Below are positions 35,965-45,193 of a DNA stretch of 64,000 nt, one piece after another. Source of the DNA: Altererythrobacter xiamenensis (GTDB taxonomy: Bacteria; Pseudomonadota; Alphaproteobacteria; Sphingomonadales; Sphingomonadaceae); assembly GCF_900177715.1 (NCBI RefSeq), contig NZ_FXWG01000002.1:186001-250000 (forward strand). Direction: 5' to 3'. How positions within the stretch are numbered: the first letter of the stretch is position 1; every line of letters begins with the position of its first letter. The position numbers and the translations under genes were made by a program. The notes beneath the pieces were generated by a model that was not told the DNA's origin, made no database searches, and worked only from the letters and a program-made list of their open reading frames with translations.

Positions 35965-38049
35965 TTACTCGGCGTTCGCCCCCTCGCGATATTTGTCGAA
36001 CCACGCGATCACGGATGCAGTGCGCGCAGCCTGCTGGCTGGGGGTCTGGCTCAGATTGTTATGGCTCGAATCGGGCGTGACGACGAGCGCCGTATCGACA
36101 CCCGCAAGTTTCAGGGCGCCATAATACTGCTCCGCCTCGCTGCGCGGGGTACGGTAATCGTCTGCCCCGACGAGAACCAGCGTGGGCGTTTTCACGTTTC
36201 CGACGAGGCTGAGGGGCGAACGCTCCCAGTAATGCTCGGGGTTCTCCCAGGGCAGGGCGCCGAGCCAGTAGCGCCCGAAGAAGGCGGTCCCGTCGGCCAT
36301 CAGCGCCTGGCTGGTCCAGTTGATCACCGGCTTGTGCGTCGCGGCGGCCTTGAACCGGTCGGTCTTGCCGACCAGCCAGGCGGTGAGCGCGCCTCCGCCC
36401 GATCCGCCCGTGACGAAGAGGTTGTCCGGGTCGGCGTAACCGCCCGCGATCGCCGCATCGACGACCGCCATGAGCTCTTCGAAATTGCTGATCGGATAAT
36501 TGTCCTCGATCCGGTCGGCGAAGGCTTCGCCATACCCGGTCGAACCGCCCGGATTGGCAAAGACGACGGCGTATCCTGCGGCACCATACAGCTGGTAATC
36601 TGCGGAAAACTCGGGGCCATAGGCGGCATAGGGCCCGCCGTGCATTTCGAGCACCGTCGGCACTTGCGTTCCGGGGACATAGTCGGGCGGCAACATGATC
36701 CAGGCGGGGATCGTCGTTCCATCTGGCGCGGTTACCGAAAGCTCGCGAGTCTGGCCGAGCCGCTTGGCCGACAGTTTGAGATCGTTGAGCGAGGTCAGCC
36801 GCCGTGTGCCTCCGCGTGTGGTGACCGCGATGTCCGGCGGGCGGACACTGCTCGCATCGGCAAAGGCGATCGTCCCGCCATCGCTCACCGACCATTCCCC
36901 GCCGGTATAGGGCAGCGCATAATAGGTGCTCCCGAGGCGCGGGCTGAGCGGCCGGATGTCGCCACCGAGATCGACTTTGGCGACGCGATGTTCGCCGTCA
37001 TCCTCGTAACTGGCGAAAAGCCCGGCATCGGTCCATTCGAGGTCGTCGATCCCGCGGTCGAGCGCGGCATCGAGCTGGCGCGAATTGCTGCCGTCCGCGT
37101 CCATGACATAGAGATTGGTCTGGTCGAAAGCGTTGCCTACATCGTCGAAGCCGAGATAGGCGATACGCCTGCCATCCGGCGAATATTGCGCGCCGAAGTC
37201 CGGTCCCTTGCGGCTGGTCAGCTGGCGAATTGCCCCGCTCGCGACATCGAGTGCGTAGATTTCCGCTTCAAGCGGTTCCAGCTCCCAATCCTCGCGCCGA
37301 TTGCCCGAATAGAGGATCGTTCGCCCGTCAGGGCTCCATTCGACCGAGCCTGCATTGCTGTACTCGCCATGAGTGAGTTGGCGCGGCGCTCCGCCGGTCG
37401 CGTCGACCACGAACAGCTGCATCGTGCCCGGTTTCACATATCCGCCACCGTCATTGCGATAGGTAACGCGGTCGAAAATCTGGAGCGGCGCTCCCCATTC
37501 GGCACCTTCGGGCTTCGCGGGCGGCTTGCCCAGCGTGAGGCCTTCGCCCGGGACCCGCGCGGAGTAGGCGATACGCGTCCCGTCGGGCGACCAGGCGATC
37601 GCGCTCGGCGCTTCTGGCAGGGCGGTGATATTGGCGCTGACGCCGCTTTCCATCCAGCGGACATGCAATTCGGGGCCGCCGCCGCTCTCGGTCGAGACAT
37701 AGGCGAGCCGCGTTCCGTCAGGCGACCAGCGCGGGCTACCGTGCGATCCCTCGCCCGTCACGAGCGGGGTCTGCGACCCGCTCGACACGTCGATCAGCCA
37801 GATCGAAGAGACGGCCGCGTCGGTCATGATGTCGTTGGTGCGCCGGACATAGGCTATCTGCCGACCGTCCGGACTGATTTGCGGATCGGCCGCGACACTT
37901 AGCCCGAATAGATCGTCACCGCTGAAATAGGGGCTGGGGGCGCCTTCTTCTTCCGAGGTGGCATCTTTCGAAGCGGCGTTTTCGCTATCCTGGGCAAAGG
38001 CCGGAGCAGCGAATGTCAGGAATGCCCCGGCGGCGAAAAGAAATTTCAT
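35965..38049 (-). CDS. Secreted S9 family serine peptidase (prolyl oligopeptidase-like)
   Basis: The 694-aa protein has a signal peptide (MKFLFAAGAFLTFAAPAFA), an N-terminal beta-propeller of TolB-like repeats (SPDGRQIAYVRR, WSPDGTRLAYVS, WSPDGTRIAYSA, WSPDGRTILYSG, YSPDGRRIAYLG), and a C-terminal alpha/beta hydrolase with catalytic Ser in TGGSGGGALTAW, Asp in LVGADDYRTP and His in PDSSHNN. This is the acylaminoacyl-peptidase/dipeptidyl-peptidase form of S9. It is probably periplasmic and degrades peptides. It lies 36 bases from the exonuclease gene on the same strand. Confidence 0.93.
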   Translation of the reverse strand: MKFLFAAGAFLTFAAPAFAQDSENAASKDATSEEEGAPSPYFSGDDLFGLSVAADPQISPDGRQIAYVRRTNDIMTDAAVSSIWLIDVSSGSQTPLVTGEGSHGSPRWSPDGTRLAYVSTESGGGPELHVRWMESGVSANITALPEAPSAIAWSPDGTRIAYSARVPGEGLTLGKPPAKPEGAEWGAPLQIFDRVTYRNDGGGYVKPGTMQLFVVDATGGAPRQLTHGEYSNAGSVEWSPDGRTILYSGNRREDWELEPLEAEIYALDVASGAIRQLTSRKGPDFGAQYSPDGRRIAYLGFDDVGNAFDQTNLYVMDADGSNSRQLDAALDRGIDDLEWTDAGLFASYEDDGEHRVAKVDLGGDIRPLSPRLGSTYYALPYTGGEWSVSDGGTIAFADASSVRPPDIAVTTRGGTRRLTSLNDLKLSAKRLGQTRELSVTAPDGTTIPAWIMLPPDYVPGTQVPTVLEMHGGPYAAYGPEFSADYQLYGAAGYAVVFANPGGSTGYGEAFADRIEDNYPISNFEELMAVVDAAIAGGYADPDNLFVTGGSGGGALTAWLVGKTDRFKAAATHKPVINWTSQALMADGTAFFGRYWLGALPWENPEHYWERSPLSLVGNVKTPTLVLVGADDYRTPRSEAEQYYGALKLAGVDTALVVTPDSSHNNLSQTPSQQAARTASVIAWFDKYREGANAE

Positions 38050-38102
38050 GATCGGCCCCTCTTATTGCGAGGGACCGATCAAGCACATTCACGAGGCTAA
38101 TG

Positions 38103-40502
38103 CTAGCCTTCGCCCTTGCCGCCGTCGCTGGCATCCGCGTCGGGCTTTGGGTCGGCTTTCTTCGCAGGCGTCTTCTTCGCTGCAGTCTTCTTCTTGGCCG
38201 TGCTCTTGCGCTTCGGCTTGGCCTTGGGCGGAGAAGGCGTGAGCTCGAAGCTCGGCTTGCCATCCTTGACCGTCACATGGACCTCGCCTCCGTCGGAGAG
38301 CTTGCCGAACAGCAGTTCCTCGGCCAGCGGCTGCTTGATCTTTTCCTGGATCAGGCGGCCCATCGGACGTGCACCGTAGAGCTTGTCATAACCCTTGTCG
38401 GCCATCCAGTCGCGCGCTTCCTTGTCGAACTGGATGTGGACGTTCTGTTCGGCCAGCTGCAGTTCGAGTTGCAGGATGAACTTGTCGACCACGCGGGCAA
38501 CGGTGTTCTTGCCGAGATAGGCGAACGGCACGATCGCATCGAGGCGGTTGCGGAACTCGGGGGTGAACATCTTCTTCACCGCTTCTTCGCCCGCGTCTTC
38601 CTTCGACACGTCGCCGAAACCGATACCCTGCGTCGCCATCTGCGCGGCGCCGGCATTGGTCGTCATGATCAGCACGACATTGCGGAAGTCGACCGTCTTG
38701 CCGTGGTGATCGGTGAGGCGGCCGTTATCCATCACCTGCAGCAGGATGTTGAACAAGTCGGGGTGAGCCTTCTCGATTTCGTCGAGCAACAGGACGCAAT
38801 GCGGGTTCTGATCAACCGCATCGGTTAAAAGACCGCCCTGATCGTAACCAACATAGCCCGGAGGCGCGCCGATCAACCGGCTGACCGAGTGCCGCTCCAT
38901 GTATTCGGACATGTCGAAGCGCTTGAGTTCGATCCCCATGATCGAGGCGAGCTGGCGCGCGACCTCGGTCTTGCCGACGCCTGTCGGACCGGAGAACAGG
39001 AACGAGCCGATCGGCTTGTCCGGATCGCGCAGCCCTGCACGGCTCAGCTTCATCGCGGTCGAGAGGCGATGGATCGCCTCGTCCTGGCCGAAGACGACAT
39101 GCTTGAGATCGCGTTCGAGGTTCTCGAGCGCCTTCTTGTCGTCCTTGCTGACCGATTTCGGCGGAATGCGCGCCATCGTAGCGATCACCGCTTCGATCTC
39201 GCGCGCAGTGATCTTCTTCTTGCGGCGGCTCGGCGGGACCAGCATCTGCATCGCGCCGACCTCGTCGATCACGTCGATCGCCTTGTCGGGAAGCTTGCGG
39301 TCGTTGATGTAGCGCGCCGATAGCTCCACCGCGGTCTTGATCGCATCAGGCGTATACTTAACCTGGTGATGATCCTCGAAAGCAGTCTTGAGCCCTTTCA
39401 GGATCTTGATGGTTTCATCCACGGTCGGCTCGTTCACATCGATCTTCTGGAAGCGACGCAGCAGCGCGCGGTCCTTCTCGAAATGGTTGCGGAACTCCTT
39501 GTAAGTCGTCGAACCGACGCAGCGGATCGCACCGCTCGACAGCGCGGGCTTCAAGAGGTTTGACGCGTCCATCGCTCCGCCGCTGGTCGCGCCGGCGCCG
39601 ATCACGGTGTGAATCTCGTCGATGAAGAGGATCGCATCGGGCATCCCCTCGAGTTCGGAGACGACCTGCTTCAGCCGCTCCTCGAAATCGCCGCGATAAC
39701 GCGTACCGGCGAGCAGCGCGCCCATGTCGAGCGAGTAGATCACCGCGTCCTTGAGGACTTCGGGCACTTCGCCTTCGACGATCTTGCGAGCGAGGCCTTC
39801 GGCAATCGCGGTCTTACCGACGCCCGGGTCACCGACGTAAAGCGGGTTGTTCTTGCTGCGGCGGCAGAGAATCTGGATCGTGCGATCGACTTCCGGTCCG
39901 CGGCCGATAAGCGGATCGACCTTGCCCGCCTCAGCCTTGGCATTGAGGTTGACCGTGAACTGGTCGAGCGCGGTTTCCTTCTTGTTACCGTCTTTCGCCT
40001 GCTCGCCTTCGCCGCCCTGCGCCTCGTCGGCACCTTGCGGCGATTTCGATTCGAGCTGGCGACCGCCCTTGCCGATGCCGTGGCTGATGAAGCTCACCGC
40101 ATCGAGGCGGCTCATGTCCTGCTGCTGCAGGAAATAGACCGCGTAGCTGTCGCGCTCCGAAAACAGCGCGACCAGCACGTTCGCGCCCGTCACCGTATCC
40201 TTGCCCGAAGACTGGACATGGAGGATCGCGCGCTGGATCACCCGCTGGAAACCGGCGGTCGGCTGCGGTTCGGTGCCTTCCTCCGTTTTGAGCGACTGGT
40301 ATTCCTGGTCGAGATACTGCTTCACTACCTCGCCCAGCTCGGCAAGGTCGACCCCGCAAGCGGCCATGACCTGCGCGCCATCCTCGTCATCGATCAGCGC
40401 GAGCAGCAGGTGTTCGAGCGTTGCGTATTCGTGGCGGCGCTCCGACGCATTGGCGAGTGCGTTGTGGAGCGTTCTTTCGAGGTTCTGGGCGAAGCTAGGC
40501 AT
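38103..40502 (-). CDS. clpA: ClpA, ATP-dependent Clp protease ATP-binding subunit, with lysine-rich tail
   Basis: ClpA unfolds substrates (including N-degron substrates through ClpS) for ClpP. The 799-aa protein has the double ClpN repeat, AAA domain 1 with Walker A GDPGVGKTAIAEG, AAA domain 2 with GPTGVGKTEVARQ, LLDEIEKAH and the ClpP-binding IGF loop region ATQGIGFG. The last about 45 residues are a Lys/Ala/Pro tail (KPKRKSTAKKKTAAKK and so on, ending DASDGGKGEG) not present in E. coli ClpA. Start MPSFAQNLERTLHNALANA. A 14-bp palindrome lies 26 bases upstream. No clpS is adjacent. Confidence 0.95.
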   Translation of the reverse strand: MPSFAQNLERTLHNALANASERRHEYATLEHLLLALIDDEDGAQVMAACGVDLAELGEVVKQYLDQEYQSLKTEEGTEPQPTAGFQRVIQRAILHVQSSGKDTVTGANVLVALFSERDSYAVYFLQQQDMSRLDAVSFISHGIGKGGRQLESKSPQGADEAQGGEGEQAKDGNKKETALDQFTVNLNAKAEAGKVDPLIGRGPEVDRTIQILCRRSKNNPLYVGDPGVGKTAIAEGLARKIVEGEVPEVLKDAVIYSLDMGALLAGTRYRGDFEERLKQVVSELEGMPDAILFIDEIHTVIGAGATSGGAMDASNLLKPALSSGAIRCVGSTTYKEFRNHFEKDRALLRRFQKIDVNEPTVDETIKILKGLKTAFEDHHQVKYTPDAIKTAVELSARYINDRKLPDKAIDVIDEVGAMQMLVPPSRRKKKITAREIEAVIATMARIPPKSVSKDDKKALENLERDLKHVVFGQDEAIHRLSTAMKLSRAGLRDPDKPIGSFLFSGPTGVGKTEVARQLASIMGIELKRFDMSEYMERHSVSRLIGAPPGYVGYDQGGLLTDAVDQNPHCVLLLDEIEKAHPDLFNILLQVMDNGRLTDHHGKTVDFRNVVLIMTTNAGAAQMATQGIGFGDVSKEDAGEEAVKKMFTPEFRNRLDAIVPFAYLGKNTVARVVDKFILQLELQLAEQNVHIQFDKEARDWMADKGYDKLYGARPMGRLIQEKIKQPLAEELLFGKLSDGGEVHVTVKDGKPSFELTPSPPKAKPKRKSTAKKKTAAKKTPAKKADPKPDADASDGGKGEG

Positions 40503-40527
40503 GCGTGGGTCTCTTTATCGATAGTCT

Positions 40528-40541
40528 GGGTTATATAACCC
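40528..40541. promoter_or_regulatory. Perfect 14-bp AT-centred palindrome upstream of clpA
   Basis: GGGTTATATAACCC, 26 bases before the clpA start, in the promoter region. The central TATA could be part of the -10 box, and the symmetry could mark a regulator site. Chance is possible. Confidence 0.35.
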
Positions 40542-40659
40542 GAAGCGGCGACCTGGCTCTTGAGAGAGAGCATGAAGGTGCTTGGTTAAGAAGCATATGG
40601 GAAGCCTCGTGAAAAATACGAATCCTCACGTGTTTTGGATGCGATAGGCCTTCTTCGCG

Positions 40660-40863
40660 TCATGAATCGGACTTCTTGAACAGCGCATCGGCGGCGTCGC
40701 GGTGCGCTGCAGCCTTGAGCCGGTGGCTTTCGACGCGGGCAATTTCGACCTCGAGCAGCCGCACGCGCTCTTCCAGCTCATCCTGCGAGTATGGCGAAAG
40801 ATCCTCGGCGGCGAGCTTGCTCGCGGCATCGCCTCTAGGGCGTGGGCGGTCGTCGTCTTCCAT
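40660..40863 (-). CDS. DUF1192 family small protein
   Basis: The 67-aa protein has the DUF1192 pattern: LSPYSQDELEERVRLLEVEIARVESHRLKAAAHRDAADALFKKSDS, an amphipathic coiled-coil helix with heptad leucines, preceded by a charged N-terminus (EDDDRPRPRGDAASKLAAED). The family is small and alphaproteobacterial, function unknown. ATG 40863 is the only sensible start. It is divergent from the quinone oxidoreductase gene (125-base gap). Confidence 0.75.
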   Translation of the reverse strand: MEDDDRPRPRGDAASKLAAEDLSPYSQDELEERVRLLEVEIARVESHRLKAAAHRDAADALFKKSDS

Positions 40864-40988
40864 TTGTTACAAACATCGCAAGCAGAGCGGGTTGCTGTCA
40901 ATGCAGCGTGCGGCTAGTTGCGCGCTGCGACGCAAGTTTTCCAACGCCTTGCGCCGCGTGGGGGTAATTTAACAACCGTGGGGACGGT

Positions 40989-41999
40989 ATGAGCGCAAGT
41001 TTGCCCGAAATGATGCAGTCAGTGGGCTTTGACGAGCCGGGCGGGCCAGATGTGCTTCGGCCCGAAACCGTCTCCGTGCCGCAGTGCGGGCCGGGCGATG
41101 TCTTGATTCGCGTCGCCTTCGCAGGGGTGAACCGACCCGACTGTATCCAGCGCGCCGGGAATTACCCCGCTCCGCCCGGAGCCTCGCCGATTCTCGGTCT
41201 CGAAGTTGCAGGCGAAGTCGTCGCCGTGGGCGACGAAGTGCCCGGCGAAATGCTCGGCGCGCGCGTCGCGGCGCTGACGCCCGGTGGCGGCTATGCGGAG
41301 TATTGCACCGCTCCCTGGCAGCATTGCCTTTCCGTGCCCGACGACATGCCATTGGACGAGGCCGCCGCGCTCCCCGAGACGCTGTTCACCGTGTGGCACA
41401 ATGTGTTCGAGCGCGGAATGCTCGGTGACGGCGAGCGTCTGCTGGTGCATGGCGGAACGAGCGGGATCGGGACGATGGCGATCATGCTCGCCAAGGCCTT
41501 CGATGCCGAGGTGATCGTGACCTGCGGCGACGATGCCAAATGCGACGCGGCGCGCGAACTCGGTGCCGATCTCGCTATCAATTACCGCGAGACCGATTTC
41601 GTCGAGGCGGTGAAGGAGCATACCGGCGGGAAGGGCGTCAATGTCGTGCTCGACATGGTTTCGGGCGACTATGTTGCGCGCAACCTCCAGTGTCTCGCCG
41701 AAGACGGGCGTCATGTGACGATCGCGGTACTTGGCGGGCCGAAGGCGGAACTCAACATGGCCTTCGTAATGATGAAGCGCCTCACTCTGACCGGCTCGAC
41801 CCTGCGGCCGCGCAGCGATGCCTTCAAGGCCGCGCTGTGCGACGAGATTGCGCAGACCGCATGGCAGCTGTTCACGTCTCGCGAATTGAAGCCGGTGATG
41901 GACCAGACCTTCCCGCTGGCCGAGGCAGCCGCCGCGCATGCGCGCATGGAAGCAGGTGATCATATCGGCAAGATCGTGCTACAGGTAGCAGGTGACTGA
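40989..41999 (+). CDS. NAD(P)H-quinone oxidoreductase (zinc-less MDR, PIG3/Qor-like)
   Basis: A medium-chain dehydrogenase of the quinone oxidoreductase type, 336 aa. Seen: FDEPGGPDVLRPETV, VAFAGVNRPDCIQRAGNYPAPPGASPILGLEVAGEVVAVG, GGGYAEYC, ALPETLFTVWHNVF, then the NADPH loop LLVHGGTSGIGTMAIMLAKAF, GKGVNVVLDMVSGDY, and GSTLRPRS with DHIGKIVLQV at the end. It lacks the Cys and His that bind zinc in alcohol dehydrogenases. It probably reduces quinones or enals. It overlaps the GST gene by 8 bases, suggesting a detoxification operon. Confidence 0.92.
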   Translation: MSASLPEMMQSVGFDEPGGPDVLRPETVSVPQCGPGDVLIRVAFAGVNRPDCIQRAGNYPAPPGASPILGLEVAGEVVAVGDEVPGEMLGARVAALTPGGGYAEYCTAPWQHCLSVPDDMPLDEAAALPETLFTVWHNVFERGMLGDGERLLVHGGTSGIGTMAIMLAKAFDAEVIVTCGDDAKCDAARELGADLAINYRETDFVEAVKEHTGGKGVNVVLDMVSGDYVARNLQCLAEDGRHVTIAVLGGPKAELNMAFVMMKRLTLTGSTLRPRSDAFKAALCDEIAQTAWQLFTSRELKPVMDQTFPLAEAAAAHARMEAGDHIGKIVLQVAGD

Positions 42000-42633
42000 A
42001 GCCTACACGCTCCACGAGGATCCGCGCAGCGGCAACTGCTACAAGATCAAGCTGACCGCAGCGCTGCTCGGCCTGCCGCTTGCGACAAAGCAGTACGACA
42101 TCCTCCAGGGCGAAACCCGCACGCCGGACTTCCTTGCCAATGTGAATGCCAATGGCCGTATTCCGGTGCTTGAGATCGAAAGCGATCAGCCCACACGCTT
42201 CCTGCCCGAAAGCAATGCGGCGTGCTGGTATCTGGCTTCTGCGGCGAATGGTGAAAACGCGCTGATCCCGCAGGATAGCTTCGCGCAGGCCGACATGCTG
42301 CGCTGGATGTTCTTCGAACAGTACAACCACGAGCCCAATATCGCGACCTTGCGTTTCTGGCTGCACTTCGTCGGAGAGGCCAACCTTTCCGATCAGCAGC
42401 GCGCACAGATGATGGCGAAACGGATTGCGGGCTGCGATGCACTGAAAATAATGGACGATCACCTTTCGCGCCGCAACTGGATGGTGGGCAAGGGGGCGAC
42501 GCTCGCCGACATTGCGCTGTTCGCCTACACCCATGTGGCAGAGGAAGGCGGCTTCGGCCTCGGTGATTATCCGGCAATTGAAGCGTGGCTCGGCCGGATA
42601 CGTGCGTTGCCGGGATTCATACCCATGGCGTGA
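41992..42633 (+). CDS. Glutathione S-transferase family protein
   Basis: The 213-aa protein has the GST N-terminal thioredoxin fold (YTLHEDPRSGNCYKIKLTAALLGLPLATKQYDILQGETRTPDFLANVNANGRIPVLEIESDQPTRFLPESNAACWYL, with RIPVLE and ESNA marking the glutathione site) and an all-helical C-terminal domain (ADMLRWMFFEQYNHEPNIA, ATLADIALFAYTHVAEEGGFGL). GTG 41992 overlaps the qor stop. A terminator follows 45 bases later. The class is close to bacterial beta/theta-like GSTs; substrate unknown. Confidence 0.92.
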   Translation: MTEAYTLHEDPRSGNCYKIKLTAALLGLPLATKQYDILQGETRTPDFLANVNANGRIPVLEIESDQPTRFLPESNAACWYLASAANGENALIPQDSFAQADMLRWMFFEQYNHEPNIATLRFWLHFVGEANLSDQQRAQMMAKRIAGCDALKIMDDHLSRRNWMVGKGATLADIALFAYTHVAEEGGFGLGDYPAIEAWLGRIRALPGFIPMA

Positions 42634-42678
42634 CGCTTGCCGAATCCGCTCAACTGGCCTATCTAGCTAGGTGCAACG

Positions 42679-42711
42679 GCCGCTCCGCAAGGGGCGGCCC
42701 TTCTATTTTTA
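42679..42711 (+). terminator. Intrinsic terminator of the qor-gst operon
   Basis: GGCCGCTCC, loop GCAA, GGGGCGGCC (9-bp stem with one wobble), then CTTCTATTTTT. It begins 45 bases after the GST stop and 16 bases before the trcR start, so trcR needs its own promoter close by or readthrough. Confidence 0.85.
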
Positions 42712-42726
42712 GAATTGGAACACTTC

Positions 42727-43440
42727 ATGGCCCAGTCCACTCCGCTGATGCCTCACGCCACGGCAACATGGCTGATCGACAACACTTCGCTGAGCTTCGA
42801 ACAGATCGCAGCCTTCTGCGGTCTCCACCTGCTCGAAGTGCAGGCGATGGCCGATGATCTGGCCGGCAGCAAGTATACTGGTCGCGATCCGCTTCATTCG
42901 GGCGAACTGACGCAGGAAGAGATAGAGAAGGGTCAGGCCGACCCCAATTACGCACTGCAGATGCAGCAGGCCCCTGTTGAGGTCACGCGCACCAAGGGTC
43001 CGCGCTACACGCCGGTTTCGAAGCGTCAGGACAAGCCCGACGGCATCGCCTGGATCCTGCGTAGTCACCCGGAAATGTCGGATGCGCAGATCTCCAAGCT
43101 GATCGGCACCACGCGCAACACGATCACCGCGATTCGCGAACGGACGCACTGGAACATCCAGAACATCCAGCCGAAGGACCCGGTAACGCTGGGCCTGTGC
43201 TCGCAGCGCGAGCTCGACGCGGTGGTTGCCAAGGCAGCCAAGCGCGCCGGCATCACCGATGAAGCCGCGCCTGCGGAAGACAATCGCAGCGACAAGGAAA
43301 AGCTGATCGAAGAATTGCGAGCCGAGCGCGAGGCCAATGCAAAGGCGGCTGCCGAAGCCGCGCAGGAAGCCGAGGCCGAGGCATGGCTCGAAAACAAGCG
43401 CGCCGAGGAAGCTGCTGCCGGGGATAGCTCGGGCGAATAA
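42727..43440 (+). CDS. trcR: Cell-cycle transcriptional regulator TrcR (DUF1013)
   Basis: The 237-aa protein is a DUF1013 member with MPHATATWLIDNTSLSFEQIAAFCGLHLLEVQAMADDLAGSKY, DPLHSGELTQEEIEKGQADPNYALQM, ARKGPRYTPVSKRQDKPDGIAWILRSHPEMSDAQISKLIGTTRNTITAIRERTHWN (a helix-turn-helix) and a Glu/Ala coiled tail. The family includes TrcR, a conserved alphaproteobacterial regulator. ATG 42727 follows the terminator closely; a TTG at 42715 is an alternative. The sequence supports DNA binding by the HTH; its targets here are unknown. Confidence 0.88.
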   Translation: MAQSTPLMPHATATWLIDNTSLSFEQIAAFCGLHLLEVQAMADDLAGSKYTGRDPLHSGELTQEEIEKGQADPNYALQMQQAPVEVTRTKGPRYTPVSKRQDKPDGIAWILRSHPEMSDAQISKLIGTTRNTITAIRERTHWNIQNIQPKDPVTLGLCSQRELDAVVAKAAKRAGITDEAAPAEDNRSDKEKLIEELRAEREANAKAAAEAAQEAEAEAWLENKRAEEAAAGDSSGE

Positions 43441-43499
43441 GCCGGGTTGCCTAGCGGTTTATCCTTGTCTCGCAGCGGGCGCTCGGCCAAGCTGCTGAC

Positions 43500-45170
43500 A
43501 TGGATGTAAATAGGTCGCACTATCACCACCCGGTTCCCTGGGACACGTCGTTCGAACCGCTGACCCTGCCCGATATGTTCGGGCGATCGACTGAATGGCG
43601 GGGCGATGCGACGCTGCTCTATTTCCTAGGGCGACGCTATTCCTATACCGAGCTCTACACCGATGCGCAGCGTTTTGCTTCGCATCTGATCGAGAGCGGC
43701 ATCGGCAAGGGCGACCGCGTCGGCCTCTTTCTCCCCAATATCCCTATTTACGTGTCCGCCTATTACGGGGCGATGATGGCGGGCGCGGTGGTCGTGAACT
43801 TCTCACCGCTCTACACGGTTGATGAGCTGTCCGCGCAGGTGGAGGATTCGGGCACGAAGCTGCTCGTCACCGTCGATGTGCCCGAACTTTACGGCACGGC
43901 CTGCGAGGTGTTGCAGAAATCCTCGCTCGAAACGCTGGTCGTGGGCGAGCTTGCCGCGATGCTGCCCTGGCTCAAGGGCGCGGCGATGAAAGTCTTTGCG
44001 CGCAGCAAGATCGCCAAGGTCGATTGCGGCGCGGATACGCTGCGCTGGGGCGATTGGGCAGACACGGACTCCGCAAGTTTTCCGCAAGTCACGCCCGGCG
44101 ATCTCGCGCTGTTGCAATATACCGGAGGCACCACCGGCAGGCCCAAGGGCGCGATGCTGTCGCACTCGAATCTCTCGATCAACGCGCAGCAGGTTGCCGC
44201 GCTCAATCCCTTCGACAACCCGGAAGACGAGATATTCATGGGCGCGCTCCCCATGTTCCATGTCTTCGCCAACACCGCGCTGCTCAATCACGCGGTGGTG
44301 AGCGGCGGCGCCATCGCAATCGTACCGCGCTTCGAGGCGAAGCAGGTGCTCGAGACCATTGGGAAGCGCGGTGCCACAGGTTTTCCCGGCGTGCCCACGA
44401 TGTTCCAGGCGCTGCTCGACCATCCCGATCTCGACGCAACCGATCTTTCGACGATCAAGGTGTGCATCTCTGGGGGCGCGCCGCTGCCCGCGCCCGTGCG
44501 CGAGAAATGGGAGGAGCGCACCGGCGCCCGGCTGGTCGAGGGCTACGGCTTGACCGAAAGCTCCGGCGTGGTCTCGGTGAATCCCTATGAAGGAATGCGC
44601 AAACCCGGCACTATCGGCCAGGTTGTTCCGCAGACGCGCGTGCGACTGGTGGACAAGGAAGACCCGAACAAGCCTGCCGCAGCGGGGGAGCCGGGCGAAC
44701 TGGTGATCGCGGGACCGCAGGTGATGCAGGGCTACTGGAACCGGCCCGATACCGCCGCCACTTCCTTCGTCGAATTTGAAGGCGAGCGTTGGCTACGCAC
44801 CGGAGACGTCGCGGTGATCGACGAGGACGGTTTCATCAAGATCGTCGACCGCATCAAGGACATGATCGCAGTCGGCGGTTTCAAGGTTTTTCCGAGCGAG
44901 GTCGAGAAAGTCATTCTCAAGCATCCTGCGATCAAGGAAGTCCTCGTGCTTGGCCTGCCGGACGATTACGCGGGCGAGAGCGTCAACGCCTATGTCACGC
45001 TCAACGGCGAGGGCGATGTCAGCACAGACGAGCTGCGCACCTGGGCGAACGAGCGCCTTGGCAAGCATGAGCGGGTGGCGTCGTTGTCGATCCGCGAGGA
45101 ACTGCCCAAGACCATGATTGGCAAGCTCGACCGCAAGGCGCTCAAGGCCGAGGTGCTGGACAAAGCCTAG
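43500..45170 (+). CDS. fadD: Long-chain fatty-acid-CoA ligase (AMP-binding)
   Basis: Acyl-CoA synthetase activates fatty acids with ATP and CoA. The 556-aa protein has the AMP-binding P-loop YTGGTTGRPKGAMLSH, the A5 motif EGYGLTESSGV, A7 LRTGDVAVIDEDGFIKIVDRIKDMIAVGGFKVFPSEVE and the terminal Lys in MIGKLDRKALK. The N-terminal region (LTLPDMFGRSTEWRGDATLLYFLGRRYSYTEL) fits FadD. The gene symbol is by family only. ATG 43500 is chosen; the ribosome binding site is weak. It ends 79 bases before the bactofilin gene, with a two-way terminator in between. Confidence 0.88.
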   Translation: MDVNRSHYHHPVPWDTSFEPLTLPDMFGRSTEWRGDATLLYFLGRRYSYTELYTDAQRFASHLIESGIGKGDRVGLFLPNIPIYVSAYYGAMMAGAVVVNFSPLYTVDELSAQVEDSGTKLLVTVDVPELYGTACEVLQKSSLETLVVGELAAMLPWLKGAAMKVFARSKIAKVDCGADTLRWGDWADTDSASFPQVTPGDLALLQYTGGTTGRPKGAMLSHSNLSINAQQVAALNPFDNPEDEIFMGALPMFHVFANTALLNHAVVSGGAIAIVPRFEAKQVLETIGKRGATGFPGVPTMFQALLDHPDLDATDLSTIKVCISGGAPLPAPVREKWEERTGARLVEGYGLTESSGVVSVNPYEGMRKPGTIGQVVPQTRVRLVDKEDPNKPAAAGEPGELVIAGPQVMQGYWNRPDTAATSFVEFEGERWLRTGDVAVIDEDGFIKIVDRIKDMIAVGGFKVFPSEVEKVILKHPAIKEVLVLGLPDDYAGESVNAYVTLNGEGDVSTDELRTWANERLGKHERVASLSIREELPKTMIGKLDRKALKAEVLDKA

Positions 45171-45193
45171 CGCCAACCGAACCAGCTCCAACG

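Noticed and set aside
36061-37902. Long plus-strand open frame (613 codons) opposite the S9 peptidase gene
   Set aside because: It mirrors codon positions of the peptidase, is rich in Arg, Gly and Ile without family motifs, and the minus-strand protein has clear catalytic motifs. GC-rich coding DNA often gives such antisense frames.
40913-40940. AGTTGCG...CGCAAG arms upstream of the quinone oxidoreductase gene
   Set aside because: The spacing is 8 bases instead of 3 and the right arm is CGCAAGTT, not CGCAACTT; not counted in the repeat family.
41673-41684. GTTGCGCGCAAC inside the quinone oxidoreductase gene as a copy of the dispersed palindrome
   Set aside because: It lacks the N3 centre and the outer A/T pairs; a 12-base palindrome in GC-rich coding DNA is not surprising.
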